Source of the DNA: CAYWCV01 sp964629885
GTDB taxonomy: Bacteria > Bacteroidota > Rhodothermia > Balneolales > CAYWCV01
Assembly (NCBI GenBank): GCA_964629885.1
Contig: CAZVRJ010000012.1
Coordinates: forward strand, 1 to 62,601
Direction of reading: 5' to 3'
Length of the DNA stretch: 62,601 nucleotides
A program made the translations under genes and the position numbers. Positions 17,509-27,388 of this stretch are shown piece after piece (within the stretch, counting starts at the first letter, position 1; each line of letters opens with the position of its first letter). The notes below the pieces were generated by a model that worked only from the letters and a program-made list of their open reading frames with translations, had not been told where the DNA came from and did not search any database.

Positions 17509-18480
17509 TTATTGAAAGGCATTCCCCACTTTATGCACTTCTAGCGAATGTTCAGAGCTGATGAGGGTGTACTCAAATCCATCTCTAGTACTCCAAGCAC
17601 CAACTTCGCCTCTGCGGTTGATAGCTAAAAAGCAGACAAGGATGTCTTTGGCTGCATCGCCATGCTTCCTCATCACGCGCGCAACGGCCTCTTCGCAAGC
17701 TTTTTGAGGCGACATACCCATTCGCATCAACTCTACGATCAGATGGCTGCCTGCGATGCGGATCATTTCTTCACCATTGCCGGTTGCAGTGGCCGCTCCA
17801 ACCTCGTCGTCTACAAAAAGTCCGGCACCTATGACTGGAGCATCACCGACGCGTCCGGGCAATTTATAAGCCATCCCGCTAGAACTGCAGGCCCCAGCTA
17901 TAAGAAGATTGGAGTTGATTGCAAGTATGCCTATGGTGTCGTGGTTATCAGTCGGATGCTCGAATGGACTATAATCACCTTGTGTTTCCAACCACTTGAG
18001 GTAGTCGTTTTTAGATTCAGTCGACAATATTTCTTCTACTTCGAAGCCGTGCTCACGTGCCAACGCTTGTGCTCCATCACCCACCATTAATACGTGGGGG
18101 GTTTTCTCCATAACCACGCGGGCCAAGCTTATCGGATGCTTAATCCCTTCCACAGCTGCAACAGCCCCGCAGTTGCCCTTGCCGTCCATAATGCTTGCAT
18201 CGAGGCTCATTACGCCGCGCTTGTCGGGATGGCCTCCAAATCCGACCGATCGGTCGTTGGAGTCTGCCTCAGGAATGCGCGCTCCGGCTTCGACTGCATC
18301 TACCACGCTACCCCCATTTGCGAGAATGTCCCACGCAGCTTGCACTGCTACTCGATTAGCCCAAGTAGCTATTACGAGGGGGGCAATAACCTTGGTAGAG
18401 GGCGATTTAACATTGCATGAGGCAAGGGCCAAGCTACCTGATGCCAACCCTGCAAGTTTGACGAACGATCTGCGGTCCAA
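17509..18480 (-). CDS. Exported N4-(beta-N-acetylglucosaminyl)-L-asparaginase (glycosylasparaginase)
   Basis: This 323-residue N-terminal nucleophile hydrolase of the asparaginase-2/glycosylasparaginase family cleaves the GlcNAc-Asn bond left after protein deglycosylation. The autocatalytic cleavage site and nucleophile are visible as T182 in NHDTIGILAIN, and the substrate loop as GRVGDAPVIGAG plus ATATGNGEE. The N-terminus combines a twin-arginine-like RRSFVKLAG and a lipobox LALASC (C22), so it is probably exported folded and lipid-anchored. It follows PorD on the same strand with a 46-base gap. Human and Elizabethkingia enzymes share this architecture (family knowledge). Confidence 0.88.
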   Translation of the reverse strand: MDRRSFVKLAGLASGSLALASCNVKSPSTKVIAPLVIATWANRVAVQAAWDILANGGSVVDAVEAGARIPEADSNDRSVGFGGHPDKRGVMSLDASIMDGKGNCGAVAAVEGIKHPISLARVVMEKTPHVLMVGDGAQALAREHGFEVEEILSTESKNDYLKWLETQGDYSPFEHPTDNHDTIGILAINSNLLIAGACSSSGMAYKLPGRVGDAPVIGAGLFVDDEVGAATATGNGEEMIRIAGSHLIVELMRMGMSPQKACEEAVARVMRKHGDAAKDILVCFLAINRRGEVGAWSTRDGFEYTLISSEHSLEVHKVGNAFQ

Positions 18481-18526
18481 AGTGTCACAGCTTGATTAAT
18501 TTCCCCGTGAATATAGGAAATATATC

Positions 18527-19435
18527 TTATCTGAGTTTATCGTATTCGGTAAGATGTGATGGATCGGCCTGCGATAGCAACTGATACGCTTGGATGCGCT
18601 GCTGCTGGTCGGCGTCGCCAAAGATACCAGCCAACTCCCGAAACTTGGCATTAAAGAACATATCGAACACAAATGTGTCGGCTGTCTGCCGTTTGTTCTC
18701 ATAAATCGATCTCAGCGCGTCCATCACATTGCTGCGTGCCGTTGCTTGGTTGTCGATAAACAGATCTAGACCTCTTCGGTGATATTGGTAAAAGGCACGA
18801 CGGAAGCGATCGTAGTTTGGATCATTGAGGCGTGATATCAAAAAATATCGGTTTCTCAAGGCTGTAGTACTGCTCGACCAACCTGCACCACCCGCAGCCG
18901 ATGCCACATCTACAATATTTTGCGCCCTCCTAAAGTAGGGAGTACCACCTAGTTCGGCAAAAGAATCACCATCATAGCCCAGAGCTAGAAGAACGTAGTA
19001 ATCGAGCATGGTTGCAAAGTCGTCGTATTGCAACGGATCGTTGAGCAGTGTCCTATTAGGAGTGTAGTTGAACTTCCATGATGGTTCCGAAAACTGGAAA
19101 AGCATGCTCTGTGAGGTGGAGTTGTATATCGGCCGCTCTGCAGTCATAATGATTGCAGCCTCAAAATTTGAGCTGCCGTCGATCGACAACAAGGCGACCT
19201 GAATGTTCATCACGATCCGCTCCTCCTCACGATAGGTATCGGTCGTCCACTTATGCTCATTGATGTAGCGCTCGATTACCGACTTGATGTCGTCGACGTA
19301 GTTAATACCGGTCGCACCAGTTAACTGCGTCTTGTCGAGTGTAACGTTCGCTTTGATCTCTTGGGCAAAAACCGTGCTGGAAAGGCTCAAGAAGGCCAGT
19401 ACGAAAAAAAAGTTGTAAAAAATGCGATTTCGCAT
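18527..19435 (-). CDS. porD: PorD-like type IX secretion accessory protein (DUF4835)
   Basis: From the ATG at 19435 the product has 302 residues with a signal peptide ending VFAQ. The body matches the DUF4835/PorD family pattern. EIKANVTLDKTQLTG appears at the start of the mature protein, followed by RPIYNSTSQSMLFQ near residue 110 and a DYYVLLALGYDGDSFAELGG segment. A tail region includes FFNAKFRELAGIFGD. In Bacteroidota PorD is a periplasmic protein needed for type IX secretion (family knowledge). This agrees with the five T9SS-type cargo proteins in the window. A longer in-frame start at 19498 would overlap the divergent gene and lacks a signal peptide at its beginning. The first codons form a short palindrome (19422-19435). 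Confidence 0.82.
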   Translation of the reverse strand: MRNRIFYNFFFVLAFLSLSSTVFAQEIKANVTLDKTQLTGATGINYVDDIKSVIERYINEHKWTTDTYREEERIVMNIQVALLSIDGSSNFEAAIIMTAERPIYNSTSQSMLFQFSEPSWKFNYTPNRTLLNDPLQYDDFATMLDYYVLLALGYDGDSFAELGGTPYFRRAQNIVDVASAAGGAGWSSSTTALRNRYFLISRLNDPNYDRFRRAFYQYHRRGLDLFIDNQATARSNVMDALRSIYENKRQTADTFVFDMFFNAKFRELAGIFGDADQQQRIQAYQLLSQADPSHLTEYDKLR

Positions 19436-19474
19436 GTAAGGAATTGCTTTCTCGTGGCTCTTATGGATAGAGAC

Positions 19475-20332
19475 ATGAATACTACCAAAGGTACACATAT
19501 CGACTTTCCCATAAAACGACGCATCCGCTTAGCGGCTGCTTTCGTCTCAATAACGATTTATTTGCTTGCTTGCGTATGCACATCGCAACAGATTCTTGCA
19601 CAAGAGACAGATACAATACAAGGCGGCATTAATATGGGTGCAAGATCAATTGACCATGATCAGGCAATTACATGGTTCCCTCGTGGGAGAACTTGGGTGA
19701 TAAGTGGAATTCAGCGCTCATTTGGTTTGAAGGAGTTAGATGAGCCTTGGGTTCATGTCGGGGCGTCACGCTCTCACTACTCAGTTGCGTTGGGGGCGAA
19801 GACATTGGGTTGGGACCACATGAGGCAGTGGATTTTGGCCAGTTCTGCGCGGTACGAACACAATGATTTGAGCATCGTTTTTGGATCGGACTATTGGCTT
19901 TTGCGCCTTCGTCATCCCTACCGAAACGATAGGGCGGTGACTTTTCGAACAGAAGTGAGTAAATCTGTTCATGAGGAAATCGTTGCCACCGTATGGATTC
20001 AAAATATACTTGGCTCCAAATGGCAAATTGGGGGCGACCCGATTGAGAGAAGTCTGCAACTGGAGCTGAGCAGTATTGTGCATCGCAATGTACTATTCAG
20101 CGCTGGTTTCGGTGTGGGCGACCAATTTCCTGCCGACTACCAATCAGATATCCTGTGGAGTCCAAATGATGGACTGATATTCAAATTCGGGGTCGGCTCT
20201 ATGCCATCCCGCTTTCAAATGGGCATCAGAATTGATAATGGAGGATGGATGGCGGGTAGTGGATTTGCCAAAATTACGAACTCATCGATTGGCTGGCGCC
20301 AAAATTATTGGCTGGGGAGGGTAACGTCATGA
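19475..20332 (+). CDS. Exported protein of unknown function, first gene of HhH/T9SS operon
   Basis: The likely ATG at 19475 (another at 19463) gives a 285-residue protein with a basic N-terminus, one hydrophobic helix and a signal-type end (QQILAQ). The mature part is rich in alternating aromatic and polar residues and looks like short beta strands, consistent with a small outer-membrane or periplasmic beta protein. I do not recognise a named family. It is divergent from porD with only 39 bases between starts, so both promoters must overlap. Its stop overlaps the next gene's ATG (ATGA), tying it to the helix-hairpin-helix outer membrane protein. Upstream in-frame starts reach into porD and are disregarded. 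Confidence 0.7.
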   Translation: MNTTKGTHIDFPIKRRIRLAAAFVSITIYLLACVCTSQQILAQETDTIQGGINMGARSIDHDQAITWFPRGRTWVISGIQRSFGLKELDEPWVHVGASRSHYSVALGAKTLGWDHMRQWILASSARYEHNDLSIVFGSDYWLLRLRHPYRNDRAVTFRTEVSKSVHEEIVATVWIQNILGSKWQIGGDPIERSLQLELSSIVHRNVLFSAGFGVGDQFPADYQSDILWSPNDGLIFKFGVGSMPSRFQMGIRIDNGGWMAGSGFAKITNSSIGWRQNYWLGRVTS

Positions 20333-22395
20333 ATCGAATCCTCCCATTCGTAACCGCGTGGTTGATTGCATCTTGTTCAACATTACAGCAACAACAGATC
20401 ATGTCTGTTGAGGCCGACGACATACAGCAGGAGTCATCAATATCTGAGCTAGAGATCGGGCAACTTGACGATGAAGTATCGGATGATGAATTGGAAGATG
20501 TGCTCTTGACTTTAGATGAGCTTGTCCATAATCCGATCAATGTGAACTCCGCACAATTTGAGGATTTAATGCGCATTCCTGCAATGCGTCCGTCCTATGC
20601 AAGAGCCATATTGCGCCAACGAGATCGGCTTGGTAGGTATTCGAGTAGAGGACAATTTCAGTCGGTTCCGGGTGTGCCTCAAAATGTGATGTCGCGAATG
20701 TCGCCGTATTTGACTTTAGGCACAACTGCCCAGGTCCTTAGGAATACCATCCTAGAGCCCGAATATTGGACGGCCGGTCTGCGGCTGGAATCGTTGACAC
20801 GAATCAGGGGCACTTTGGAGAAGCCTGAAGGATATAGGTCTGACCTATCCAACAAGGAACGGGTATATCCGGGTCCTCCAGTAGAGAGATATCAACGGAT
20901 TACAGCTCGGTCGAGGCATTTCAGTGCCGGGGTGCAATTTAGGGGAGCCCCAGGCGCAGTTGGATTAACAACTCAGCCCATATTACGTGCTTCTCATGTG
21001 AGTTTGTCAGGGCTGCCATTACTCGGAAACGCAGTAATTGGCCGATACCGAGTTGCATATGGCATGGGTTTAGCTATGAATGGTGGACGTGCACCACGTC
21101 GCGGTTTCGATATGCGGATACCTAGGAGTTCGAACAACACAATTTCTTCCTATACAGGATCATCTTACAGTTTGGGGCATTCAGGCTTTGCCATTAGCAC
21201 AGGTGGCAATGTTAAGGTCACGTATTGGATGTCATATCGAAAATATACAGGTACCAGTACTGACAGTTCTGGCATGAGGTGGGGTGTTTCAGAACCACTG
21301 TTCCGAACACCAGCAGAGATTGAAAGGCGTGATAATTTTTCAGTGCAAATGACTGGGATCCGAGGTTCGGTTCGAAGAAAGAACTATCAACTGGGGCTTG
21401 CTGGCTGGTCGGCAACGACATCACAAAAAATCAAATCGACAAGCAATCTTTACCCCGAAGTTGGACTTCAAGGTCGGCATTTTGGAGTACTTAGTGCAGA
21501 CTTTGATGCCAAATATCGCAACGGCTCTATTAGCTCTGAATTGGCTCTTGATGCTCAAGGTGGTAAAGCAGCGATGTTGTCGGGTGAGGCGTCTCTTGGA
21601 GATGGAATTGAGGTCTTATCAATCGGTAGATTTTTCGGTGCCGATTATCGATCGCCATTCGGTTCGACGTATAGCAATTGGTCGGGGAGACCCTCTAATG
21701 AGGTGGGTTGGCTAGTCAGTTTTAGCATAAATCCAAACCGGCAAACCAGATACTCTTTATTCAGTGATGTTTATTCCAGTCTTTTGCCGAGAAGCAGTGA
21801 TTTCATGCCAACGACGGGTAGTGAAATTGGTGTGAAGCTGATTCGCAATCTAGGTCAGGCAGAATTGCAGCTTTTATATCGAAATAGGATCAGAGACGAG
21901 GAGTTAGACGCAGAGGACATCTACGGCAGATCATACCGGCAAAAGCAAAAAACCACTAGGTCTACTACACGGGTAGACATCATCACAAGTCTGTCGCAAT
22001 GTGCGACTTGGGTAACCCGTGCCGAATGGGTGTGGGCGGCGAAGGAAGCAGGTATCACAGATAACGGATACCTGATCCACCAGGACCTGAGCTGGCGGAT
22101 TTCTTCCAAAACCCGCCTGCAGGCACGGGTTACCATCTTTAATACAACAAGTTACACATCTCGGCTATACGCTTGGGAGCCTGATGTTGGACTTGCATCT
22201 TCCGTGCCATCCTTTCAGGGTGAAGGAGGACGAACCTACCTATTGGCAACCTATAAACCCAAGTCAACTATTGAGGGTCGCATTAAGATTGCCCGAACAC
22301 AGTTGCCCTATTCGTACTCAATGGGATCGGGGAGCGACCTAATTCGAGACAACAAAAGAACGCAATTACACACCAGTCTTTTAATTCGCGTATGA
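20329..22395 (+). CDS. Helix-hairpin-helix outer membrane lipoprotein with barrel-like C-terminus
   Basis: The ATG at 20329 overlaps the previous stop and has a strong ribosome-binding site (GGGGAGGG). The 688-residue product has a lipobox (LIASC, C16), a short acidic region, then a pair of helix-hairpin-helix motifs at about residues 70-130 (NVNSAQFEDLMRIPAM; GQFQSVPGVPQNVMSRM), like ComEA-type DNA-binding modules. The rest (about 140-688) alternates Tyr/Ser/Arg-rich strands and resembles an outer-membrane barrel. HhH modules in this position are usually thought to bind DNA, but the role of this envelope protein family is not established. The next gene overlaps its stop by ATGA, so the three genes are a translation-coupled operon. 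Confidence 0.78.
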   Translation: MNRILPFVTAWLIASCSTLQQQQIMSVEADDIQQESSISELEIGQLDDEVSDDELEDVLLTLDELVHNPINVNSAQFEDLMRIPAMRPSYARAILRQRDRLGRYSSRGQFQSVPGVPQNVMSRMSPYLTLGTTAQVLRNTILEPEYWTAGLRLESLTRIRGTLEKPEGYRSDLSNKERVYPGPPVERYQRITARSRHFSAGVQFRGAPGAVGLTTQPILRASHVSLSGLPLLGNAVIGRYRVAYGMGLAMNGGRAPRRGFDMRIPRSSNNTISSYTGSSYSLGHSGFAISTGGNVKVTYWMSYRKYTGTSTDSSGMRWGVSEPLFRTPAEIERRDNFSVQMTGIRGSVRRKNYQLGLAGWSATTSQKIKSTSNLYPEVGLQGRHFGVLSADFDAKYRNGSISSELALDAQGGKAAMLSGEASLGDGIEVLSIGRFFGADYRSPFGSTYSNWSGRPSNEVGWLVSFSINPNRQTRYSLFSDVYSSLLPRSSDFMPTTGSEIGVKLIRNLGQAELQLLYRNRIRDEELDAEDIYGRSYRQKQKTTRSTTRVDIITSLSQCATWVTRAEWVWAAKEAGITDNGYLIHQDLSWRISSKTRLQARVTIFNTTSYTSRLYAWEPDVGLASSVPSFQGEGGRTYLLATYKPKSTIEGRIKIARTQLPYSYSMGSGSDLIRDNKRTQLHTSLLIRV

Positions 22396-25300
22396 AATCC
22401 TACCTTCAGCTCTTACTGACCATAATTACACTTGGGTCTATCTCTGATTCATTTGCCCAAGAGGTTTTTATCGGAGATACGCTTGTAGTTCGATTCGATA
22501 ACTGGACCGGCGTTGGCTTTGCTCCTGAGTCTTCGACCGGCAGAATCGACTCCAGATCTTGGATCGTCAATGGTCTCACTGATGGTGGAATGGATTTCGG
22601 GGATACCAAGATTGGTGGGGACTTTGGCAGGGGTATCAGCTCTGGTAGAGTAACCACCGGTGGTGTATACGCTTTTACGCCGGCTGTGGATGTGCGATTG
22701 TTGGGGTTTCAGCCTACAGGTACAGATCTAGCACCCGGTTCAGCCACACTCAGGGTACGCTTTCCCAATCTCATTGAAACAACGGGTCTAGTGGTCGCTT
22801 ACGATTTATGGATATATAATGACCAAGATAGGAGTACCGTAATCGAGTTAGAGTGGTCGAAAGATGGAGTCTCGTTCTACCCATCAAGTGGCGGTAACAC
22901 ATCAACACCTGCTTCGGCAGAAGTTGGGGTTCAATGGCGAAAACAGAGTGTGATTGGGTATCTCGCAACCAACGAGATCGAATCCGATTCATTCATCTAT
23001 ATACGTTGGAACATGAGGGACGGTGCCGGAACAGGATCTAGGGATGAATGGGGATTGGGGGAGATTCGCATCCACATAGACGACGATTTGACCATAAGTC
23101 CACCTACTCCAATTGCAACATTACTCAAATATGATTTCGATGCCGACACCGACACGCCTTCAGAGAAAAGTATTGACCAATTCGACGCTCGATTTGGCAT
23201 AGTTGGAGCAAACAGAACTGGCTATTCGACTGGTTCGCCAGGCAGGGCTGCTAATTCAAACGGATGGACTCAAATAAACAGTGCTTGGTACATTAGGCTC
23301 AGTACGGTTGGATTCAGCAACATCTCGGTTCAATCGAAGCAATACTCATCGCCGACAGGTCCGAAGATTTTCAATATAGAGTGGAGCTCCGACAGTCTTA
23401 GCTGGAAGTATTTATTAACAGTAGAAGTCGGGGGTACATTCGCCAATATTCAGCCAGATAGAGGAATTCCCTTGCCTGCCGATGCTGAAAATAAGCCCAG
23501 AGTCTGGCTTCGGTGGCGTTTGGCAAGCGGGATATCGGTGGGTGGAGGTGACATCAGCTCAACCGGAACATCTCGCATTGATGAAATTGCTATTACTGGA
23601 ATTCCGATACCCCCATTGCCACCCATCATTTCATCAACATATATCGCCAGTAGCTCCAACACAATAAGTGGATTTGTGGAGTTGTCAAGCCACGGTACGG
23701 CGATTGTAAACAGCATTGATCTATCCTGCTCGCAAGTTGACGGTGACACAAGTTTTGTCGACCATTTACCAGTTGCCATACGAAGCAGTATACATTTCCA
23801 AACTGGTCCACTACCGCAACCATCAACGTGGGAATGTCGTGTGATTGCCACTTCAGAAGCCGGAACATCAACATCTGAGACATATCAACTGTCTATCGAC
23901 CCACCTCCACTACCGTATGCCTTAAAGCCCACCATTCAGGCAAGAAACATTCAGCTTGTTGCTCGCTCAGACTCATCCATGCACATTAGGTGGGACAGGG
24001 GGGATGGGGAGTTCAGTATTTTGGCAGTAGTGCCAGAAGGAGAAGCTGGTTGCCTCACCGATACATCGTTCACGTATATTTCACACCCTAATCTTAATCA
24101 TACGAGCACGACAAGGAATGGTTGCAAAGTTGTATCGAATGGCAGCGATAGTCAGGCAATAGTCTATGGGTTTGTATCGCTACAAAGTGAAATTTTCGCG
24201 GTGTTAGAGTTTAACGGAGAACCGGGCAGGGAGAACTACTTGGAGACAGATCAGGAACTCGTAAAATTTCAAACAAGAGCTGATATCCCTAGACCAATTG
24301 AACATTTCCGAACTCAACTTGTTACAGAAGATCGCGTCGTTTTCGCGTGGAACACACCAACAGTTGGCGCATCGAAGGTGTTCATTGCCGATGAGGTGCC
24401 AACGAGAGGCATGGTGATGGATTACCTCGACGGCAAAGTCACTGCAACCGAAATCATCGAATCAGGTTGTCAAAATGCACCATGCACTATATTGCGAGAA
24501 TTGATTCATGACAAGAAGGTTTTTGCTTTTAATGTCAATGGACCTATTGGTCACCAGTCTGTACAGGTACAACCTTTTTTAGTTTGGGAACCATCTTGGC
24601 CAGATCCCCAGATCGGGAGATTACTGTCAGAGTGGAATTTTGATTCTCAGTCAAATTTCCCGTCATGGTCGGTTTGGGAACACGAAACGGTGAGCGTGTC
24701 GGTTGTTGGTGCTCGCGATAGGGGCTTTGCAGGAGGATTCACTGGTATGGCCTCTTATACCGACCAGTGGCATGAACCTAATCTGTCGAAATCTTGGGAA
24801 ATGATCATCACAACCCACGGTTTAATATCTGCAGTTGCCGAATTCAGGATTATTTCGTCTGCATCTGGTCCTGCTCGATTTCGAGTTGTTTGCGATGTTT
24901 ATGGTGATGTTTTCACGAGCGACCAAGTGGTTGCGGCTGCATCTACATGGGCAACGTCAACGGCACATAAGGTTGAGATCCCATCAAATTGCCTGAATCA
25001 ACCTCTTGTGAGGTTGTTGATTACACCGTATGGTGATGTCGCATTGAACGGAAATGCAATATCTAGGGCTGGCACATCTCGGATCGATGACATTCGCATA
25101 TATGGGATGTATCAGTCAAACGCGGCACCTTTGATGGGCAACCTCAACCTAGTTGCAAATTCCGATCATGGGGTCACTTTGACAGGGAGCTGGCAATCAG
25201 CAGCTGGATTGATACCTGTAAGTCAGTCACTAAAAATCGAGTCCTCGTCAAATGTTGTTGAGCATTTCCATCCAGTATCAGGGATGGGCTACCATTTTGA

Positions 25301-27329
25301 AATGATAGACTTGGAGCCCGCCACTCAATATGCCATATCGCACTGTGGCTATCTGGTTAGCACATCGGCTTGCAGCCAGCCTTTGGTGGTACACACACCA
25401 CATAGAGTTCCCGATAGACCGTCCATCATTTCTCATAAAGTAATTGAGCAGGATGCAGTAGAGTTGACTGGCGCTGCAGGCGCGTACGGCATCATCGTAT
25501 TATCGGCTTTAGTAGGTACTTCAGAACCCAAGCTTGCAGATTCAGTAAGTGTGGGGAATCAGTATCTAGATGGTATAATTGTGACAGAGCGACAAGCAAG
25601 CCTAGAAGCTGTACGTATTGGTGGACTTCGTCCCGGTGCGACTTATCGATTTTGGATAGTTGCCGTTTCTGGGCCGGATTCACTAGCTAGGTACTCGAAA
25701 TCACCGCACAGCTACATTGACATCGAAATCCCTCGCCTAGCTGAGCCGGATGCACCTGAGCTAACCATGAAAACATCTGAACGTGACTTTGAGTCTGTCA
25801 AACTCGCGGTCACTTTCTCATTCGAACCTAAGGTGCTTATCACGATTACACCATACGATCGTTTGCCAAGTCCACCTATAGACGACGTGACTTATCGCTT
25901 TGGTACCAGATACAACACGGGTGAGGTGATTGGAACCGAAACGTACGTTGTGGGAGATGTACACAATGGATTACTCCACATACTTGGGTTGCCCCTTGGT
26001 AAAAAATGGCGACTCAGAGTGTACTCGATCAATGAGTTGCACGGGGCCATAACATATAGCAGAATCTATTTTCAACACATATTTGAGACGCTTCCAGATC
26101 CAGTTGCCAATCCTATGACTGCTTACGATCTATGGAATGCTGCCTTGGGAGATACGGTGTCTACAGTTGGATCAGTGCTTTGGAATAACAATGAGCATCT
26201 TTTGGTACGTCTTGAAGGCGGCAATATGATGGTCTCGTATGATATGAGTACCAACTCCAGTTGGAAACGTTTGCAGAGCCTTGCCTTACTCGGGATAAAA
26301 CAATCGTACGGATTGGAATTGATTACTCACACGGTTCTTGGAAACGAATCTGAAGATTCAATACAGCTCCACAATCTGCATCCTGACACACCCAATCTCA
26401 ATACGATGCAGTATTCCCAAGTTATGATAGGAAACCTGCTTGAAACAAGCTTCAAATGTGAAGACGGCCGGCCAATGTATCGTCAGAGAGGTTTAAACTC
26501 ACGAAATGTGTGTCTGATTGGTGTCGATGTCTCCCCACAAAAAGGCGCTTTTGCCAATGAGTGGGCTATCAAGGGTTTTCCATTATTTGAACTTGGCACT
26601 TCGAGCCTTAAAGTATTGGTTGATTCTGATAAGGATATCACGGTTTATTCACCACCTCAGACTCTGCTCGTACTACCGAACAAGGATCAGATTATCTCGT
26701 GGACCGCTACCCAAGACACAAACATAGAGTTTAAATGGGACTATAAGGCCGCCATCAGGCCTTACGACCACTTCCCGGACTCTGTAGCGGCCGATATGTA
26801 CTTCATTACTAGAACTCCTAATGGACGTATCGTGATGGATCGTAAATTGGATAACGATACACGTTCACTGAGCCTGAATGCTAAAGAATTGCACCGTTCG
26901 CATGCTGATGATGACAGCTCGCAATTGAGTGTAGACATCGAGTGGACAGTTTCAATGTTCAATATGCTGGCCTCAGATGCCTCGGAGTTCGGCTCGCTCG
27001 AATGGATACCATTTCGCTTGCTTCGTTTGAAGGCGCTTTACGATACCGATGTAATGGATATTCCAACATCCTTCAAGTTGGATCCTGCCAGACCCAATCC
27101 ATTTAATCCATCGACTACTATCCGAGTCTATGTCCCTGCAACTGGTGACCTCGACATGAAGATGTATGACATCCTTGGCAGATCCTTGAAAACCATTCAC
27201 TCGGGCCAAATAAGGGCAGGAGTGCACGACATCATCACCGATGCAGGACGATTGTCGAGTGGCGTATACATTGTTCGTGCCAGCTATCGGGACACCATTA
27301 TATCGCAATTGGTGACATTGGTTAAGTGA
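22392..27329 (+). CDS. Giant secreted protein with T9SS type A sorting domain
   Basis: This 1645-residue protein starts with a signal peptide ending SFAQ and ends with a T9SS sorting domain (about 1560-1645: DPARPNPFNPSTTI, LSSGVYIVRAS, ending LVTLVK). Three jelly-roll-like blocks are visible: residues ~22-235, ~241-403 and ~743-905. The last two end in near-identical GTSRID(E/D)IxIxG segments, indicating duplication of a choice-of-anchor or lectin-like domain. Fibronectin-like segments lie between them, and residues ~1160-1500 include a further unknown region. It is translationally coupled to the HhH lipoprotein gene. I infer a surface-attached or released adhesin/enzyme. No catalytic motif is evident. 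Confidence 0.85.
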   Translation: MKSYLQLLLTIITLGSISDSFAQEVFIGDTLVVRFDNWTGVGFAPESSTGRIDSRSWIVNGLTDGGMDFGDTKIGGDFGRGISSGRVTTGGVYAFTPAVDVRLLGFQPTGTDLAPGSATLRVRFPNLIETTGLVVAYDLWIYNDQDRSTVIELEWSKDGVSFYPSSGGNTSTPASAEVGVQWRKQSVIGYLATNEIESDSFIYIRWNMRDGAGTGSRDEWGLGEIRIHIDDDLTISPPTPIATLLKYDFDADTDTPSEKSIDQFDARFGIVGANRTGYSTGSPGRAANSNGWTQINSAWYIRLSTVGFSNISVQSKQYSSPTGPKIFNIEWSSDSLSWKYLLTVEVGGTFANIQPDRGIPLPADAENKPRVWLRWRLASGISVGGGDISSTGTSRIDEIAITGIPIPPLPPIISSTYIASSSNTISGFVELSSHGTAIVNSIDLSCSQVDGDTSFVDHLPVAIRSSIHFQTGPLPQPSTWECRVIATSEAGTSTSETYQLSIDPPPLPYALKPTIQARNIQLVARSDSSMHIRWDRGDGEFSILAVVPEGEAGCLTDTSFTYISHPNLNHTSTTRNGCKVVSNGSDSQAIVYGFVSLQSEIFAVLEFNGEPGRENYLETDQELVKFQTRADIPRPIEHFRTQLVTEDRVVFAWNTPTVGASKVFIADEVPTRGMVMDYLDGKVTATEIIESGCQNAPCTILRELIHDKKVFAFNVNGPIGHQSVQVQPFLVWEPSWPDPQIGRLLSEWNFDSQSNFPSWSVWEHETVSVSVVGARDRGFAGGFTGMASYTDQWHEPNLSKSWEMIITTHGLISAVAEFRIISSASGPARFRVVCDVYGDVFTSDQVVAAASTWATSTAHKVEIPSNCLNQPLVRLLITPYGDVALNGNAISRAGTSRIDDIRIYGMYQSNAAPLMGNLNLVANSDHGVTLTGSWQSAAGLIPVSQSLKIESSSNVVEHFHPVSGMGYHFEMIDLEPATQYAISHCGYLVSTSACSQPLVVHTPHRVPDRPSIISHKVIEQDAVELTGAAGAYGIIVLSALVGTSEPKLADSVSVGNQYLDGIIVTERQASLEAVRIGGLRPGATYRFWIVAVSGPDSLARYSKSPHSYIDIEIPRLAEPDAPELTMKTSERDFESVKLAVTFSFEPKVLITITPYDRLPSPPIDDVTYRFGTRYNTGEVIGTETYVVGDVHNGLLHILGLPLGKKWRLRVYSINELHGAITYSRIYFQHIFETLPDPVANPMTAYDLWNAALGDTVSTVGSVLWNNNEHLLVRLEGGNMMVSYDMSTNSSWKRLQSLALLGIKQSYGLELITHTVLGNESEDSIQLHNLHPDTPNLNTMQYSQVMIGNLLETSFKCEDGRPMYRQRGLNSRNVCLIGVDVSPQKGAFANEWAIKGFPLFELGTSSLKVLVDSDKDITVYSPPQTLLVLPNKDQIISWTATQDTNIEFKWDYKAAIRPYDHFPDSVAADMYFITRTPNGRIVMDRKLDNDTRSLSLNAKELHRSHADDDSSQLSVDIEWTVSMFNMLASDASEFGSLEWIPFRLLRLKALYDTDVMDIPTSFKLDPARPNPFNPSTTIRVYVPATGDLDMKMYDILGRSLKTIHSGQIRAGVHDIITDAGRLSSGVYIVRASYRDTIISQLVTLVK

Positions 27330-27388
27330 TGAAACTCATAGGCCAAAATCATTGAGCCTGCTGCCGTGCAAGTTGCTTATGTCTCCGT

